Notes under the pieces: generated by a model
Database searches by the model: none
Seen by the model: only the letters and a program-made list of their open reading frames with translations
What the model was told of the DNA's origin: nothing
Assembly (NCBI GenBank): GCA_015662175.1
Contig: DQUR01000272.1
Location: forward strand, 1-6,136
Length of the DNA stretch: 6,136 nucleotides
Source: Thermococcus paralvinellae
Lineage (GTDB): Archaea; Methanobacteriota_B; Thermococci; Thermococcales; Thermococcaceae
Direction: 5' to 3'
Shown: positions 1-5,591 of the stretch, piece by piece
Numbering within the stretch: the stretch's first letter is position 1
Layout of the letters: the number at the start of each line of letters is the position of its first letter
Translations under genes and position numbers: made by a program

Positions 1-698
1 ATCCTTTTCCCAATGGTGTACATTACGGCATAGCTGAAGGTTAGAGAGCCCAATGCTAAGCTCATCGCACCGAAAATCCCAGCAACCTTTGGCTCCAAGA
101 ATCCAGCTCCAACCAGAGGTCCGGTAGCATTTGCAACCTCATTTGCCCCAAAGTTGAAGGCCATGTATGAACCGCCAAGAACAGCCAGCCACTTATACAG
201 CAACTCAATATGCCCAATGGCTTTCATCTGGTTTATAAGGTATCCATAAAACTTATACAGAATCATAGCAAGGATACCGGCAACGATAGGTGAAATAACC
301 CACGCTACAGCGATTTTTATGAGGGTAAACCACCTTATGGGAGCATGAATAGCCAAACCAGTTCCAACGACCCCGCCAACAATTGCCTGGGTGGTGGAAA
401 CCGGTAAGCCCTTAACGGTTGCAATGGTCACCCAAACACCCGCAGCCAAGAGGGCTATAACGGCCATTTCAATCGTCAGTCCCTCGGAGATTATTCCTTT
501 TCCCACAGTTTTCATGACTTTGTGGCCTTTAAGGTAAGCCCCCAGGAGAACAAACACTGCAATCGTGAAGGTGGCCTGCCTGAAGCTTAAAACTCCCGCT
601 CCAACTGCCGTCCCCATTGCATTGGCTGAATCATTTGCACCTATATTCCACGCAATGTAAAATCCAACTGCCAGTGCTGCTATCACAAGTCCATCCAT
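1..698 (-). CDS. PiT-family inorganic phosphate permease, N-terminal part (cut by window edge)
   Basis: Integral membrane transporter of the PiT family (usually Na+ or H+ coupled phosphate uptake). The frame is open from ATG at 698 through the left edge, giving 232 residues without a stop; the C-terminus lies outside the window. The family's duplicated signature is visible: NIGANDSANAMGT near residues 18-30 and FNFGANEVANATGPL near 181-195. A conserved PVSTTQAIVGG loop lies at 99-109. Hydrophobic segments lie around 4-17, 42-54, 77-95, 103-117, 125-147, 170-181 and 205-229, as expected for a multi-pass permease. The second signature has Glu (residue 187) where the family usually has Asp. A strong ribosome site, GGGGGTGA, ends about 4 nt before the ATG and supports this start. 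The gene is divergent from the oxidoreductase operon and has no evident functional link to it. Substrate is by family; sulfate or another anion cannot be excluded from sequence alone. Confidence 0.9.
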   Translation of the reverse strand, partial: MDGLVIAALAVGFYIAWNIGANDSANAMGTAVGAGVLSFRQATFTIAVFVLLGAYLKGHKVMKTVGKGIISEGLTIEMAVIALLAAGVWVTIATVKGLPVSTTQAIVGGVVGTGLAIHAPIRWFTLIKIAVAWVISPIVAGILAMILYKFYGYLINQMKAIGHIELLYKWLAVLGGSYMAFNFGANEVANATGPLVGAGFLEPKVAGIFGAMSLALGSLTFSYAVMYTIGKR

Positions 699-719
699 GC
701 TGTCACCCCCGTTTCGCAT

Positions 720-743
720 CTATAGAGTATATAGTCTATATAG
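720..743. repeat. AT-rich imperfect palindrome at the permease promoter
   Basis: The 24 bp read as an imperfect inverted repeat: the left half CTATAGAGTATA and the reverse complement of the right half, CTATATAGACTA, match at 9 of 12 positions. It lies between the stronger minus-strand TATA-like element and the permease start, so it would cover or adjoin the transcription start. This position fits a repressor operator, but it also contains TATATAG (736-743), which could itself be a minus-strand TATA box. The repeat is visible; regulator binding is inference. Confidence 0.5.
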
Positions 744-755
744 CAACAGGAGACG

Positions 756-764
756 TTTAAAAGA
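756..764 (-). promoter_or_regulatory. Candidate TATA box for the phosphate permease
   Basis: On the minus strand this reads CTTTTAAAC, preceded by the purine-rich GCAAAAT that could serve as a BRE. Initiation about 25 nt downstream would fall near 735 and give a leader of roughly 35-40 nt containing the GGGGGTGA ribosome site. A competing element, CTATATAG at 736-743 on the same strand, would instead start transcription near 715 with a leader of about 17 nt. I cannot decide between them from sequence. Confidence 0.4.
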
Positions 765-790
765 TTTTGCCCCTCCAGAAGCTTTCGTTT

Positions 791-812
791 TTTACAAATT
801 TACAAATGTAAA
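791..812. repeat. Tandem 8-mer and perfect inverted repeat, possible operator
   Basis: TTTACAAA occurs twice in tandem (791-798, 799-806). The second copy forms a perfect inverted repeat, TTTACA-AA-TGTAAA, at 799-812. A symmetric 14-bp site of this kind is typical of dimeric helix-turn-helix regulators. It lies about 30-55 nt upstream of the candidate permease TATA box and about 100 nt upstream of the porG promoter, so it could act on either side. No known regulator consensus was matched. Confidence 0.4.
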
Positions 813-909
813 CTATCATTTTAGTGATGCCTGATGTTCCCTTATAGACACCAACCACAAAACGTGTTCATTCTTACCCAAAGACACCTGCCGAAAGCTT
901 CTTCTTTCC

Positions 910-956
910 ATACCGAAAACTAAATAAATGCATTCCTTCAAATCTAATACCGAAAA
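910..956 (+). repeat. Direct repeat of ATACCGAAAA flanking the porG promoter
   Basis: The 10-mer ATACCGAAAA occurs exactly at 910-919, over the BRE, and at 947-956, over the predicted transcription start, with a 37-nt period. A related CCGAAAGCTT lies at 891-900. These may simply be repeated BRE-like motifs, or paired binding sites of a regulator straddling the core promoter. The repeat is directly visible; any function is inferred. Confidence 0.45.
913..929 (+). promoter_or_regulatory. Candidate porG promoter (BRE plus TATA box)
   Basis: A purine-rich BRE-like CCGAAAAC (913-920) sits directly before TAAATAAAT (921-929), the layout of Thermococcales promoters. Initiation about 25 nt downstream would fall near 950, leaving a leader of about 20-25 nt that includes the GGGGG ribosome site at 963-967. 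This is the best promoter-like element upstream of the operon and should drive at least porG and probably vorDAB. Confidence 0.6.
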
Positions 957-972
957 ACTTTAGGGGGCAAAG

Positions 973-1533
973 ATGATGATAGAAGTTCGTTTTCATGGTA
1001 GAGGTGGACAGGGTGCGGTCACCGCCGCAAACATTTTAGCTGAGGCTGCTTTCTTAGAAGGCAAATATGTGCAGGCGTTTCCATTCTTTGGTGTTGAGAG
1101 AAGAGGAGCACCCGTTACAGCATTCACAAGAATTGATGAAAAGCCAATCCGGATAAAGACCCAGATTTATGAGCCGGATATAGTCGTTGTTTTGGACCCA
1201 TCACTACTGGAGACCGTTGACGTTACAGCTGGTCTCAAGGAGGGTGGAATTGTTATAGTCAACACAGAAAAGAGCAGGGATGAAGTCCTTGCAAAGCTTA
1301 AAAAGAAGCCGGCAAAGCTTGCTTTAGTTGATGCAACTGGAATAGCACTTGAGATTCTTGGATTGCCAATTACGAACACTTCTATTCTCGGGGCTTTCGC
1401 AAAGGCAACGGGAATAGTTAAAATTGAAAGCGTTGAAACAGCAATTAAGGAAACGTTCTCTGGTGAACTTGGGGAGAAGAACGCAAAGGCCGCAAGGGAA
1501 GCTTTTGAGAAAACCGTCGTTCATGAGCTCTGA
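973..1533 (+). CDS. porG: Pyruvate/2-oxoisovalerate ferredoxin oxidoreductase, gamma subunit (shared by POR and VOR)
   Basis: Gamma subunit of the heterotetrameric 2-oxoacid:ferredoxin oxidoreductases (COG1014 type). It is a cytoplasmic protein of 186 residues, normal for the archaeal separate-subunit form. The N-terminal motif [11 protein letters not shown] (residues 6-16) is diagnostic of the family. The fold packs against the alpha and beta subunits, and in fused enzymes it is a domain of the single chain. It is the only gamma gene before two complete delta-alpha-beta sets, so one protein must serve both enzymes, as shown for P. furiosus. Two consecutive ATGs (973 and 976) are possible starts. 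GGGGG at 963-967 lies 5 or 8 nt upstream of them, and the second would give MIEVRFHG, the more usual N-terminus. The downstream gap of 34 nt begins with a T6 run, so porG may be made in excess over vorDAB. Confidence 0.95.
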   Translation: MMIEVRFHGRGGQGAVTAANILAEAAFLEGKYVQAFPFFGVERRGAPVTAFTRIDEKPIRIKTQIYEPDIVVVLDPSLLETVDVTAGLKEGGIVIVNTEKSRDEVLAKLKKKPAKLALVDATGIALEILGLPITNTSILGAFAKATGIVKIESVETAIKETFSGELGEKNAKAAREAFEKTVVHEL

Positions 1534-1555
1534 TTTTTTCCTTTAAAATCCTTTA
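1534..1555 (+). terminator. T-rich stretch after porG, possible partial terminator
   Basis: A run of six T (1534-1539) follows the porG stop codon directly and is followed by further T-rich sequence. Archaeal termination relies on T runs in the non-template strand, so some transcripts may end here. The run is short, and vorD has no convincing promoter of its own, so read-through must be considerable. Confidence 0.3.
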
Positions 1556-1562
1556 GGGGTGA
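1556..1562 (+). promoter_or_regulatory. Ribosome binding site that fixes the vorD start
   Basis: GGGGTGA at 1556-1562 complements the archaeal 16S 3' end and lies 5 nt before TTG at 1568. The in-frame GTG at 1559 lies inside this site and so is very unlikely to be the initiation codon. Confidence 0.75.
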
Positions 1563-1567
1563 ATGCT

Positions 1568-1885
1568 TTGAACACTTTGTTTGGAGAAAAGAAGGTAAAA
1601 GCGAAAAAGCTTGTGTTTAACTCCGTTGATGAATACCCGGAGGTTCCCCTAACACTCGGCACAACGCTCATAAACTTCACCGGCGATTGGAGAACTTTCA
1701 TCCCGGTGGTGGATGAGGCCAAGTGTGTCAAATGTTACATCTGCTGGAAATTCTGCCCGGAGCCGTCAATTTACATTAAGGGAGACGGTTACGTGGCGAT
1801 AGACTATGACTACTGTAAGGGCTGTGGTATCTGTGCGAATGAGTGCCCAACCAAGGCAATCACGATGGTTAGGGAGGAGAAGTGA
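1568..1885 (+). CDS. vorD: 2-oxoisovalerate ferredoxin oxidoreductase, delta subunit (2x[4Fe-4S] ferredoxin-like)
   Basis: Electron-transfer subunit of VOR, moving electrons from the beta-subunit cluster to external ferredoxin. With TTG at 1568 as start the protein is 105 residues beginning MNTLFGEKK, exactly the length of PorD here. Two classical cluster motifs are present: C53-x2-C56-x2-C59-x3-C63 followed by Pro, and C83-x2-C86-x2-C89-x3-C93 followed by Pro. The N-terminal 45 residues contain the TGDWR segment (38-42) shared by these delta subunits. The longer reading from GTG 1559 (108 residues) would use a codon lying within the ribosome site and is not favoured. The stop TGA is the first part of the ribosome site of vorA (9-nt gap), which suggests coupled translation. 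The last 84 nt of coding sequence are nearly identical to porD. Assignment to VOR rather than POR rests on gene order and similarity to P. furiosus VorD as I remember it. Confidence 0.92.
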   Translation: MNTLFGEKKVKAKKLVFNSVDEYPEVPLTLGTTLINFTGDWRTFIPVVDEAKCVKCYICWKFCPEPSIYIKGDGYVAIDYDYCKGCGICANECPTKAITMVREEK

Positions 1886-1891
1886 GGTGAT
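1802..1891 (+). repeat. vorD copy of a 90-bp near-identical paralog block
   Basis: Aligns without gaps to 4313-4402 in porD with 83 of 90 positions identical. The block covers the second cluster motif, the C-terminus, the stop codon and the ribosome site of the following alpha gene. It includes an identical run of 29 bp. Earlier parts of the two genes are far more diverged. Confidence 0.85.
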
Positions 1892-1894
1892 AAT

Positions 1895-3073
1895 ATGCCA
1901 AAGAAAGTTGTGAGTGGAAACTACGCAGCTGCATATGCGGCCAAGCATGCGAGAGTTGAGGTTGTAGCCGCTTATCCAATTACTCCCCAAACATCGATAA
2001 TTGAGAAGATCGCTGAGTTCATTGCAAATGGTGAGGCTGAAATACAATACGTTCCTGTCGAGAGCGAGCACTCGGCCATGGCTGCCTGTATAGGGGCAAG
2101 CGCCGCTGGAGCGAGGGCCTTTACTGCAACATCAGCTCAGGGTCTGGCTTTGATGCACGAGATGCTCCACTGGGCGAGTGGCGCGAGGTTACCGATAGTT
2201 ATGGTTGACGTCAACAGGGCGATGGCCCCACCATGGAGCGTCTGGGATGACCAAACCGACAGCTTAGCTCAGAGAGATACGGGCTGGATGCAGTTCTATG
2301 CTGAGAACAATCAGGAGGTTTACGACGGAGTTCTGATGGCATTTAAAGTCGCTGAGCACAGGAAAGTGAACCTTCCAGTTATGGTGATTGAGAGTGCCTT
2401 CATATTGAGCCACACCTATGATATCGTGGACATGCCCCCCCAAGAGGAAATCGACGGGTTTTTACCGCCAAGGGAACCCCTGTATACATTAACGGACTTT
2501 GATAATCCAACAGCGGTTGGTGCCCTGGCAACACCTGCCGACTATTACGAGTTCCGCTATAAGATAGCGATGGCGATGGAGGAGGCAAAGAAGGTTATCA
2601 GGGAAGTTGGTAAAGAATTTGGCGAGAGATTTGGAAGGGACTATTCCCAAATGATTGAACTCTACAAGGCTGATGATGCAGACTTCATCTTTATGGGAAT
2701 GGGCTCACTAATGGGAACGGTTAAAGAGGCCGTTGATGTACTCAGAAAAGAGGGATACAAAGTTGGTGCAGCCAAGGTGAGATGGTTTAGGCCCTTCCCC
2801 AGGGAGGAGCTCTACGAATTGGCCAAGAACGTTGAGGGAATTGCGGTTCTTGACAGGAACTTCTCCTTTGGGCAGGAGGGCATACTCTTCAATGAGGCCA
2901 AGGGTGTTCTTTACAACACCGATGCAAAGCCAATAATGAAGAACTACATCGTTGGACTTGGTGGAAGGGACTTAACGGTCAGTGACATCAGGGCAATAGC
3001 GAGAAACATGAAGGAGATAATCGAGAGGGGCAGGCTCGATAGGGAGGTTGAATGGTATCATCTCAAGAGGTGA
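1895..3073 (+). CDS. vorA: 2-oxoisovalerate ferredoxin oxidoreductase, alpha subunit
   Basis: Alpha subunit of VOR (COG0674 type), 392 residues, full length. With beta it forms the thiamine diphosphate site that oxidises branched-chain 2-oxoacids from amino-acid transamination to acyl-CoA and CO2. The pyrimidine-binding domain shows AAYPITPQT (25-33) and VESEHSA (55-61); by alignment with fused PFOR enzymes the second Glu of this motif (58) is the expected cofactor-activating residue. The [11 protein letters not shown] helix is at 79-89. DVNRAMAPPWSVWDD (105-119) is the segment near the substrate; it differs from PorA. The C-terminal domain shows MGMGSLMGT then GAAKVRWFRPFP, typical of the transketolase C-terminal-like domain. 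The ATG at 1895 follows GAGGTGAT by 3 nt. The gene ends only 5 nt before the favoured vorB start and its stop lies inside vorB's ribosome site. Distinction from PorA relies on operon order and relative similarity, not assay. Confidence 0.93.
   Translation: MPKKVVSGNYAAAYAAKHARVEVVAAYPITPQTSIIEKIAEFIANGEAEIQYVPVESEHSAMAACIGASAAGARAFTATSAQGLALMHEMLHWASGARLPIVMVDVNRAMAPPWSVWDDQTDSLAQRDTGWMQFYAENNQEVYDGVLMAFKVAEHRKVNLPVMVIESAFILSHTYDIVDMPPQEEIDGFLPPREPLYTLTDFDNPTAVGALATPADYYEFRYKIAMAMEEAKKVIREVGKEFGERFGRDYSQMIELYKADDADFIFMGMGSLMGTVKEAVDVLRKEGYKVGAAKVRWFRPFPREELYELAKNVEGIAVLDRNFSFGQEGILFNEAKGVLYNTDAKPIMKNYIVGLGGRDLTVSDIRAIARNMKEIIERGRLDREVEWYHLKR
3067..3073 (+). promoter_or_regulatory. Ribosome binding site that favours GTG 3079 as vorB start
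   Basis: GAGGTGA at 3067-3073 ends exactly with the TGA stop of vorA and lies 5 nt before GTG at 3079. The spacing and sequence match the sites of the other junctions in the operon. A weaker rival, GGGAGG just before ATG 3052, also exists. Confidence 0.75.
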
Positions 3074-3078
3074 GAAAG

Positions 3079-4014
3079 GTGGAAGTTCCGGAGAATGTTA
3101 AGAAAAGATTGAGCATACCATTTGAGGAGAACTTCTTTGCGGGACACACGGCATGTCAGGGCTGTGGGGCTTCCCTGGGACTAAGGTATGTCCTCAAAGC
3201 CTATGGAAAGAAGACAATCCTTGCCATTCCAGCCTGCTGTTCAACGATCATTGCCGGACCCTGGCCGTATTCGGCCATTAATGCCAACCTGTTCCACACA
3301 GCTTTTGAAACGACTGGCGCTGTAATCAGCGGAATTGAAGCTGCTTTAAAGGCCAGGGGATACAGGGTTAAGGGCGAAGATGGGATAATGGTCGTTGGAT
3401 GGGCCGGTGACGGTGGCACTGCTGATATAGGATTGCAGGCTTTGAGCGGGTTCCTTGAGAGGGGACACGATGCCGTCTATATCATGTATGACAACGAGGC
3501 TTACATGAACACGGGCATTCAGAGGTCTTCATCAACCCCATACGGAGCATGGACAACCAACACCCCGGGCGGAAAGAGGCACTTTGTTGAGAAAACCCAC
3601 AAGAAAAAGGTTATTGATATTGTCATAGCCCATAAGATACCCTATGCAGCAACGGCAAGCATAGCTTTCCCGGAAGACTTCATAAGAAAGCTCAAGAAGG
3701 CCCAAAAGATGCCGGGGCCAAGTTTCATCCAGCTCTTTGCTCCATGTCCAACCGGCTGGAGGGCACCAACTGACAAGAGCATTGAAATTGCAAGGCTGGC
3801 AGTCCAGACTGCATACTTCCCGCTCTTTGAATACGAGAATGGTAGGTACAGGATAAACATGCCCTCAACTAAGAAGGAGCCAAAGCCAATTGAGGAGTTC
3901 CTCAAGCTTCAGGGAAGGTTCAAGTACATGACCAAAGATGACATCCAGAAGCTCCAGGAGTGGGTTCTCAAAGAGTGGGAGGAACTCAAGAAAAAGGCCG
4001 AGGTCTTTGGCTGA
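3079..4014 (+). CDS. vorB: 2-oxoisovalerate ferredoxin oxidoreductase, beta subunit
   Basis: Beta subunit of VOR (COG1013 type), which binds the diphosphate end of TPP and the proximal [4Fe-4S] cluster. From GTG 3079 the protein has 311 residues and begins MEVPENVKKR, as expected for the family. The frame is open back to ATG 3052 (320 residues), but the extra residues overlap vorA and fit the family less well. Cluster ligand candidates are C26-x2-C29, C53 or C54, and C223 in the FAPCPTGW motif. The TPP/Mg motif runs from GDGG (110-113) to [10 protein letters not shown] (137-146), with Asp111 and Asn139 as likely metal ligands. It follows vorA by 5 nt and lies 64 nt before porD. The DNA from 3481 to 3554 matches porB at 72 of 74 positions, which is unusually high given how far the flanks have diverged. 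Confidence 0.92.
   Translation: MEVPENVKKRLSIPFEENFFAGHTACQGCGASLGLRYVLKAYGKKTILAIPACCSTIIAGPWPYSAINANLFHTAFETTGAVISGIEAALKARGYRVKGEDGIMVVGWAGDGGTADIGLQALSGFLERGHDAVYIMYDNEAYMNTGIQRSSSTPYGAWTTNTPGGKRHFVEKTHKKKVIDIVIAHKIPYAATASIAFPEDFIRKLKKAQKMPGPSFIQLFAPCPTGWRAPTDKSIEIARLAVQTAYFPLFEYENGRYRINMPSTKKEPKPIEEFLKLQGRFKYMTKDDIQKLQEWVLKEWEELKKKAEVFG
3481..3554 (+). repeat. vorB copy of a block identical to porB
   Basis: Matches 6001-6074 at 72 of 74 positions, with an uninterrupted identical run of 50 bp at 3505-3554. It encodes the end of the TPP motif and the following [16 protein letters not shown] segment. Identity extends to all third codon positions of that run, including three serines and an arginine. 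Confidence 0.9.
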
Positions 4015-4032
4015 TTTCCATTTCTTTTGTTT
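4015..4032 (+). terminator. T-rich candidate terminator after vorB
   Basis: Directly after the vorB stop, 13 of 18 bases are T, with runs of 3, 3, 4 and 3. There is no hairpin. Archaeal terminators are often T-rich runs like this. It is followed at once by a promoter-like element, which suggests a transcription boundary between the vor and por sets, perhaps with some read-through. Confidence 0.45.
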
Positions 4033-4033
4033 G

Positions 4034-4052
4034 GTGAAAAATTTAAGTTTAA
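4034..4052 (+). promoter_or_regulatory. Candidate internal promoter for porDAB
   Basis: GTGAAAAA (4034-4041) resembles a BRE and is followed by TTTAAGTTTAA (4042-4052), TATA-like. Initiation about 25 nt downstream would be near 4068-4072, giving a very short leader before ATG 4079. The GGGGTGAT ribosome site (4067-4074) then lies at the extreme 5' end. The tight spacing lowers confidence, but the 64-nt gap, the T-rich stretch before it and the fresh ribosome site support a separate porDAB unit. Confidence 0.5.
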
Positions 4053-4078
4053 GGATCCAAAATGAAGGGGTGATATGT

Positions 4079-4396
4079 ATGGCTGAAAGTCCGTTTAAGG
4101 CCGATGTTGAAAGGGCTCAGAAAGAGCTGACTGAGAAGATGACACCCGGAGCAATTGCATACATCCCGGGAAGCAGTGTAATAAACAAGACGGGATCCTG
4201 GAGGGTCTTCAAGCCCGAGTTCAACAGGGACAAGTGTGTGAGATGCTTCCTGTGCTACGTTTACTGTCCAGAACCTGCGATCTATCTGGACGAGGAAAAC
4301 TACCCGGTTTTTGACTACGACTATTGTAAGGGCTGTGGCATCTGTGCGAATGAGTGCCCAACCAAGGCCATCACGATGGTTAGAGAGGTTAAGTGA
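4079..4396 (+). CDS. porD: Pyruvate ferredoxin oxidoreductase, delta subunit (2x[4Fe-4S] ferredoxin-like)
   Basis: Electron-transfer subunit of POR, 105 residues, beginning MAESPFKADVERAQ. The cysteines occupy the same positions as in VorD: 53, 56, 59, 63 and 83, 86, 89, 93, each set followed by Pro. The N-terminus carries a charged segment absent from VorD, then a GSWRVFKP segment (39-46) in place of VorD's GDWRTFIP. ATG 4079 is preferred because GGGGTGAT (4067-4074) ends 4 nt before it and the family begins MAESPF. The frame is open upstream to 3938, but that part overlaps vorB in another frame and is not coding. A nearby ATG at 4075 is out of frame. The stop overlaps the porA ribosome site, with a 10-nt gap to porA. 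It sits first in the por set just as vorD does in the vor set, evidence of an ancestral D-A-B duplication. Confidence 0.94.
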   Translation: MAESPFKADVERAQKELTEKMTPGAIAYIPGSSVINKTGSWRVFKPEFNRDKCVRCFLCYVYCPEPAIYLDEENYPVFDYDYCKGCGICANECPTKAITMVREVK

Positions 4397-4402
4397 GGTG
4401 AT
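4313..4402 (+). repeat. porD copy of a 90-bp near-identical paralog block
   Basis: Partner of 1802-1891. Five of the seven differences are synonymous third-position changes; the other two lie in one codon near the C-terminus (Glu in VorD, Val in PorD). Confidence 0.85.
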
Positions 4403-4406
4403 TTAA

Positions 4407-5591
4407 ATGCCCATGAAAAAGGTTCTGAAGGGTAATGAAGCAGCCGCCTGGGCCGCAAAGTTGGCCAAACCAAAGGTTATTGCCGCATTTCCAATTACAC
4501 CATCAACCCTTGTTCCCGAGAAAATCAGTGAATTTGTTGCCAATGGTGAACTGGATGCCGAGTTCATCAAAGTTGAGAGTGAGCACTCTGCAATCTCAGC
4601 GTGTGTTGGTGCCGCAGCAGCTGGTGTTAGAACGTTCACAGCAACGGCCTCACAGGGTCTTGCTTTGATGCACGAGATACTTTTCATTGCAGCTGGTATG
4701 AGATTGCCGATAGTTATGGCAATTGGTAACAGAGCACTCTCAGCTCCAATCAACATCTGGAATGACTGGCAGGACACGATTAGCGAGAGGGATACCGGCT
4801 GGATCCAGTTCTATGCCGAGAACAACCAGGAGGCCCTTGACTTGATACTGATAGCCTTCAAAGTTGCTGAGGACGAGAGGGTTTTACTTCCAGCGATGAC
4901 CGGATTCGATGCGTTCATCCTAACACACACGGTTGAACCTGTCGAAATTCCGGACCAGGAGCTTGTTGATGAATTCCTGGGTGAATACAAGCCAAAGCAC
5001 GCCTACCTCGATCCAAAGAGGCCCATAACCCAGGGAACACTTGCATTCCCGGCCCACTACATGGAGGCGAGATACAAGGTTTGGGAAGCGATGGAGAATG
5101 CGAGGGAAGTCATTAAGGAGGTCTTTGAGGAGTTTGAGAGGAAGTTTGGAAGGAGATACCAGATGGTCGAGGAATACAGAACGGATGACGCTGAGATCAT
5201 AATGATAACCATGGGCTCACTCGCCGGAACCCTCAAAGACTTCGTTGATAGGAAAAGGGAGGAAGGCGTTAAGGTCGGTGCCGCGAAGATTACAGTCTAC
5301 AGACCATTTCCGATTGAGGAGATCAGGGCTCTGGCCAAGAAGGCAAAGGTTCTCGCAATACTTGAGAAGGATGTCAGCTTTGGCTCAGGTGGAGCGGTCT
5401 TTGCCGATGTTGCAAGGTCACTCATAAACGAGAAGGAGAAGCCAATGATCCTTGACTTCATAATAGGTCTTGGTGGGAGAGATGTCACGTTCAAGCAGCT
5501 TGATGAGGCATTGAGCATTGCGAAGAAGGTCATAAAAGAGGGCGTTGAGAAAGACATTTACTGGATCGGCTTGAGGGAGGAAATTTTGTGA
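4407..5591 (+). CDS. porA: Pyruvate ferredoxin oxidoreductase, alpha subunit
   Basis: Alpha subunit of POR, 394 residues, full length. POR oxidises pyruvate with CoA to acetyl-CoA and CO2 and reduces two ferredoxins; in fermentative Thermococcales this ends sugar breakdown and feeds acetyl-CoA synthetase and ferredoxin-linked hydrogen or sulfide production. Motifs parallel Vor[10 protein letters not shown] (26-34), VESEHSA (56-62) with Glu59 as the likely cofactor-activating residue, [12 protein letters not shown] (79-90), and the substrate-side segment [14 protein letters not shown] (107-120). The C-terminal domain shows MGSLAGT and [20 protein letters not shown] ends 4 nt before ATG 4407; an in-frame ATG two codons later is a less likely start. 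The stop TGA forms part of the porB ribosome site, with a 10-nt gap. Assignment as pyruvate enzyme is by operon order and similarity to P. furiosus PorA from memory. Confidence 0.94.
   Translation: MPMKKVLKGNEAAAWAAKLAKPKVIAAFPITPSTLVPEKISEFVANGELDAEFIKVESEHSAISACVGAAAAGVRTFTATASQGLALMHEILFIAAGMRLPIVMAIGNRALSAPINIWNDWQDTISERDTGWIQFYAENNQEALDLILIAFKVAEDERVLLPAMTGFDAFILTHTVEPVEIPDQELVDEFLGEYKPKHAYLDPKRPITQGTLAFPAHYMEARYKVWEAMENAREVIKEVFEEFERKFGRRYQMVEEYRTDDAEIIMITMGSLAGTLKDFVDRKREEGVKVGAAKITVYRPFPIEEIRALAKKAKVLAILEKDVSFGSGGAVFADVARSLINEKEKPMILDFIIGLGGRDVTFKQLDEALSIAKKVIKEGVEKDIYWIGLREEIL

Larger units (their letters stand above)
699..972. other. Divergent intergenic region between the phosphate permease and porG
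   Basis: A 274-nt AT-rich stretch with no credible coding frame. It must hold the promoters of two divergent units. From left to right it contains the permease ribosome site, a 24-bp imperfect palindrome (720-743), a minus-strand TATA-like element (756-764), a tandem repeat plus perfect 6-bp inverted repeat (791-812), about 75 nt without recognised signals (813-890), three CCGAAA elements (starting at 891, 913 and 950) and the porG ribosome site (963-967). No tRNA, rRNA or CRISPR-like pattern was seen. Confidence 0.8.

Noticed and set aside
699..972. SurR-type sites (GTT-n3-AAC) in the divergent region
   Set aside because: Scanning by eye found no clear match, so redox regulation by SurR is not claimed.
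1541..1548. CTTTAAAA as a TATA box for a separate vorD promoter
   Set aside because: Initiation about 25 nt downstream would fall at the start codon itself and lose the GGGGTGA ribosome site, so a leaderless TTG start would be required, which is unlikely.
1167..2071. Minus-strand open frames across porG, vorD and vorA (and similar ones later in the operon)
   Set aside because: They lie antisense to strongly conserved genes, lack ribosome sites and show no recognisable protein features.
3938..4078. Upstream extension of the porD frame (start at 3938, 152 residues)
   Set aside because: It overlaps vorB in another frame, has unrelated low-complexity content, and a strong ribosome site with the expected MAESPF N-terminus points to ATG 4079.
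4435..5427. Short plus-strand frames inside porA
   Set aside because: They are out-of-frame shadows of porA with repetitive Gln/Pro/Arg-rich content and no ribosome sites.
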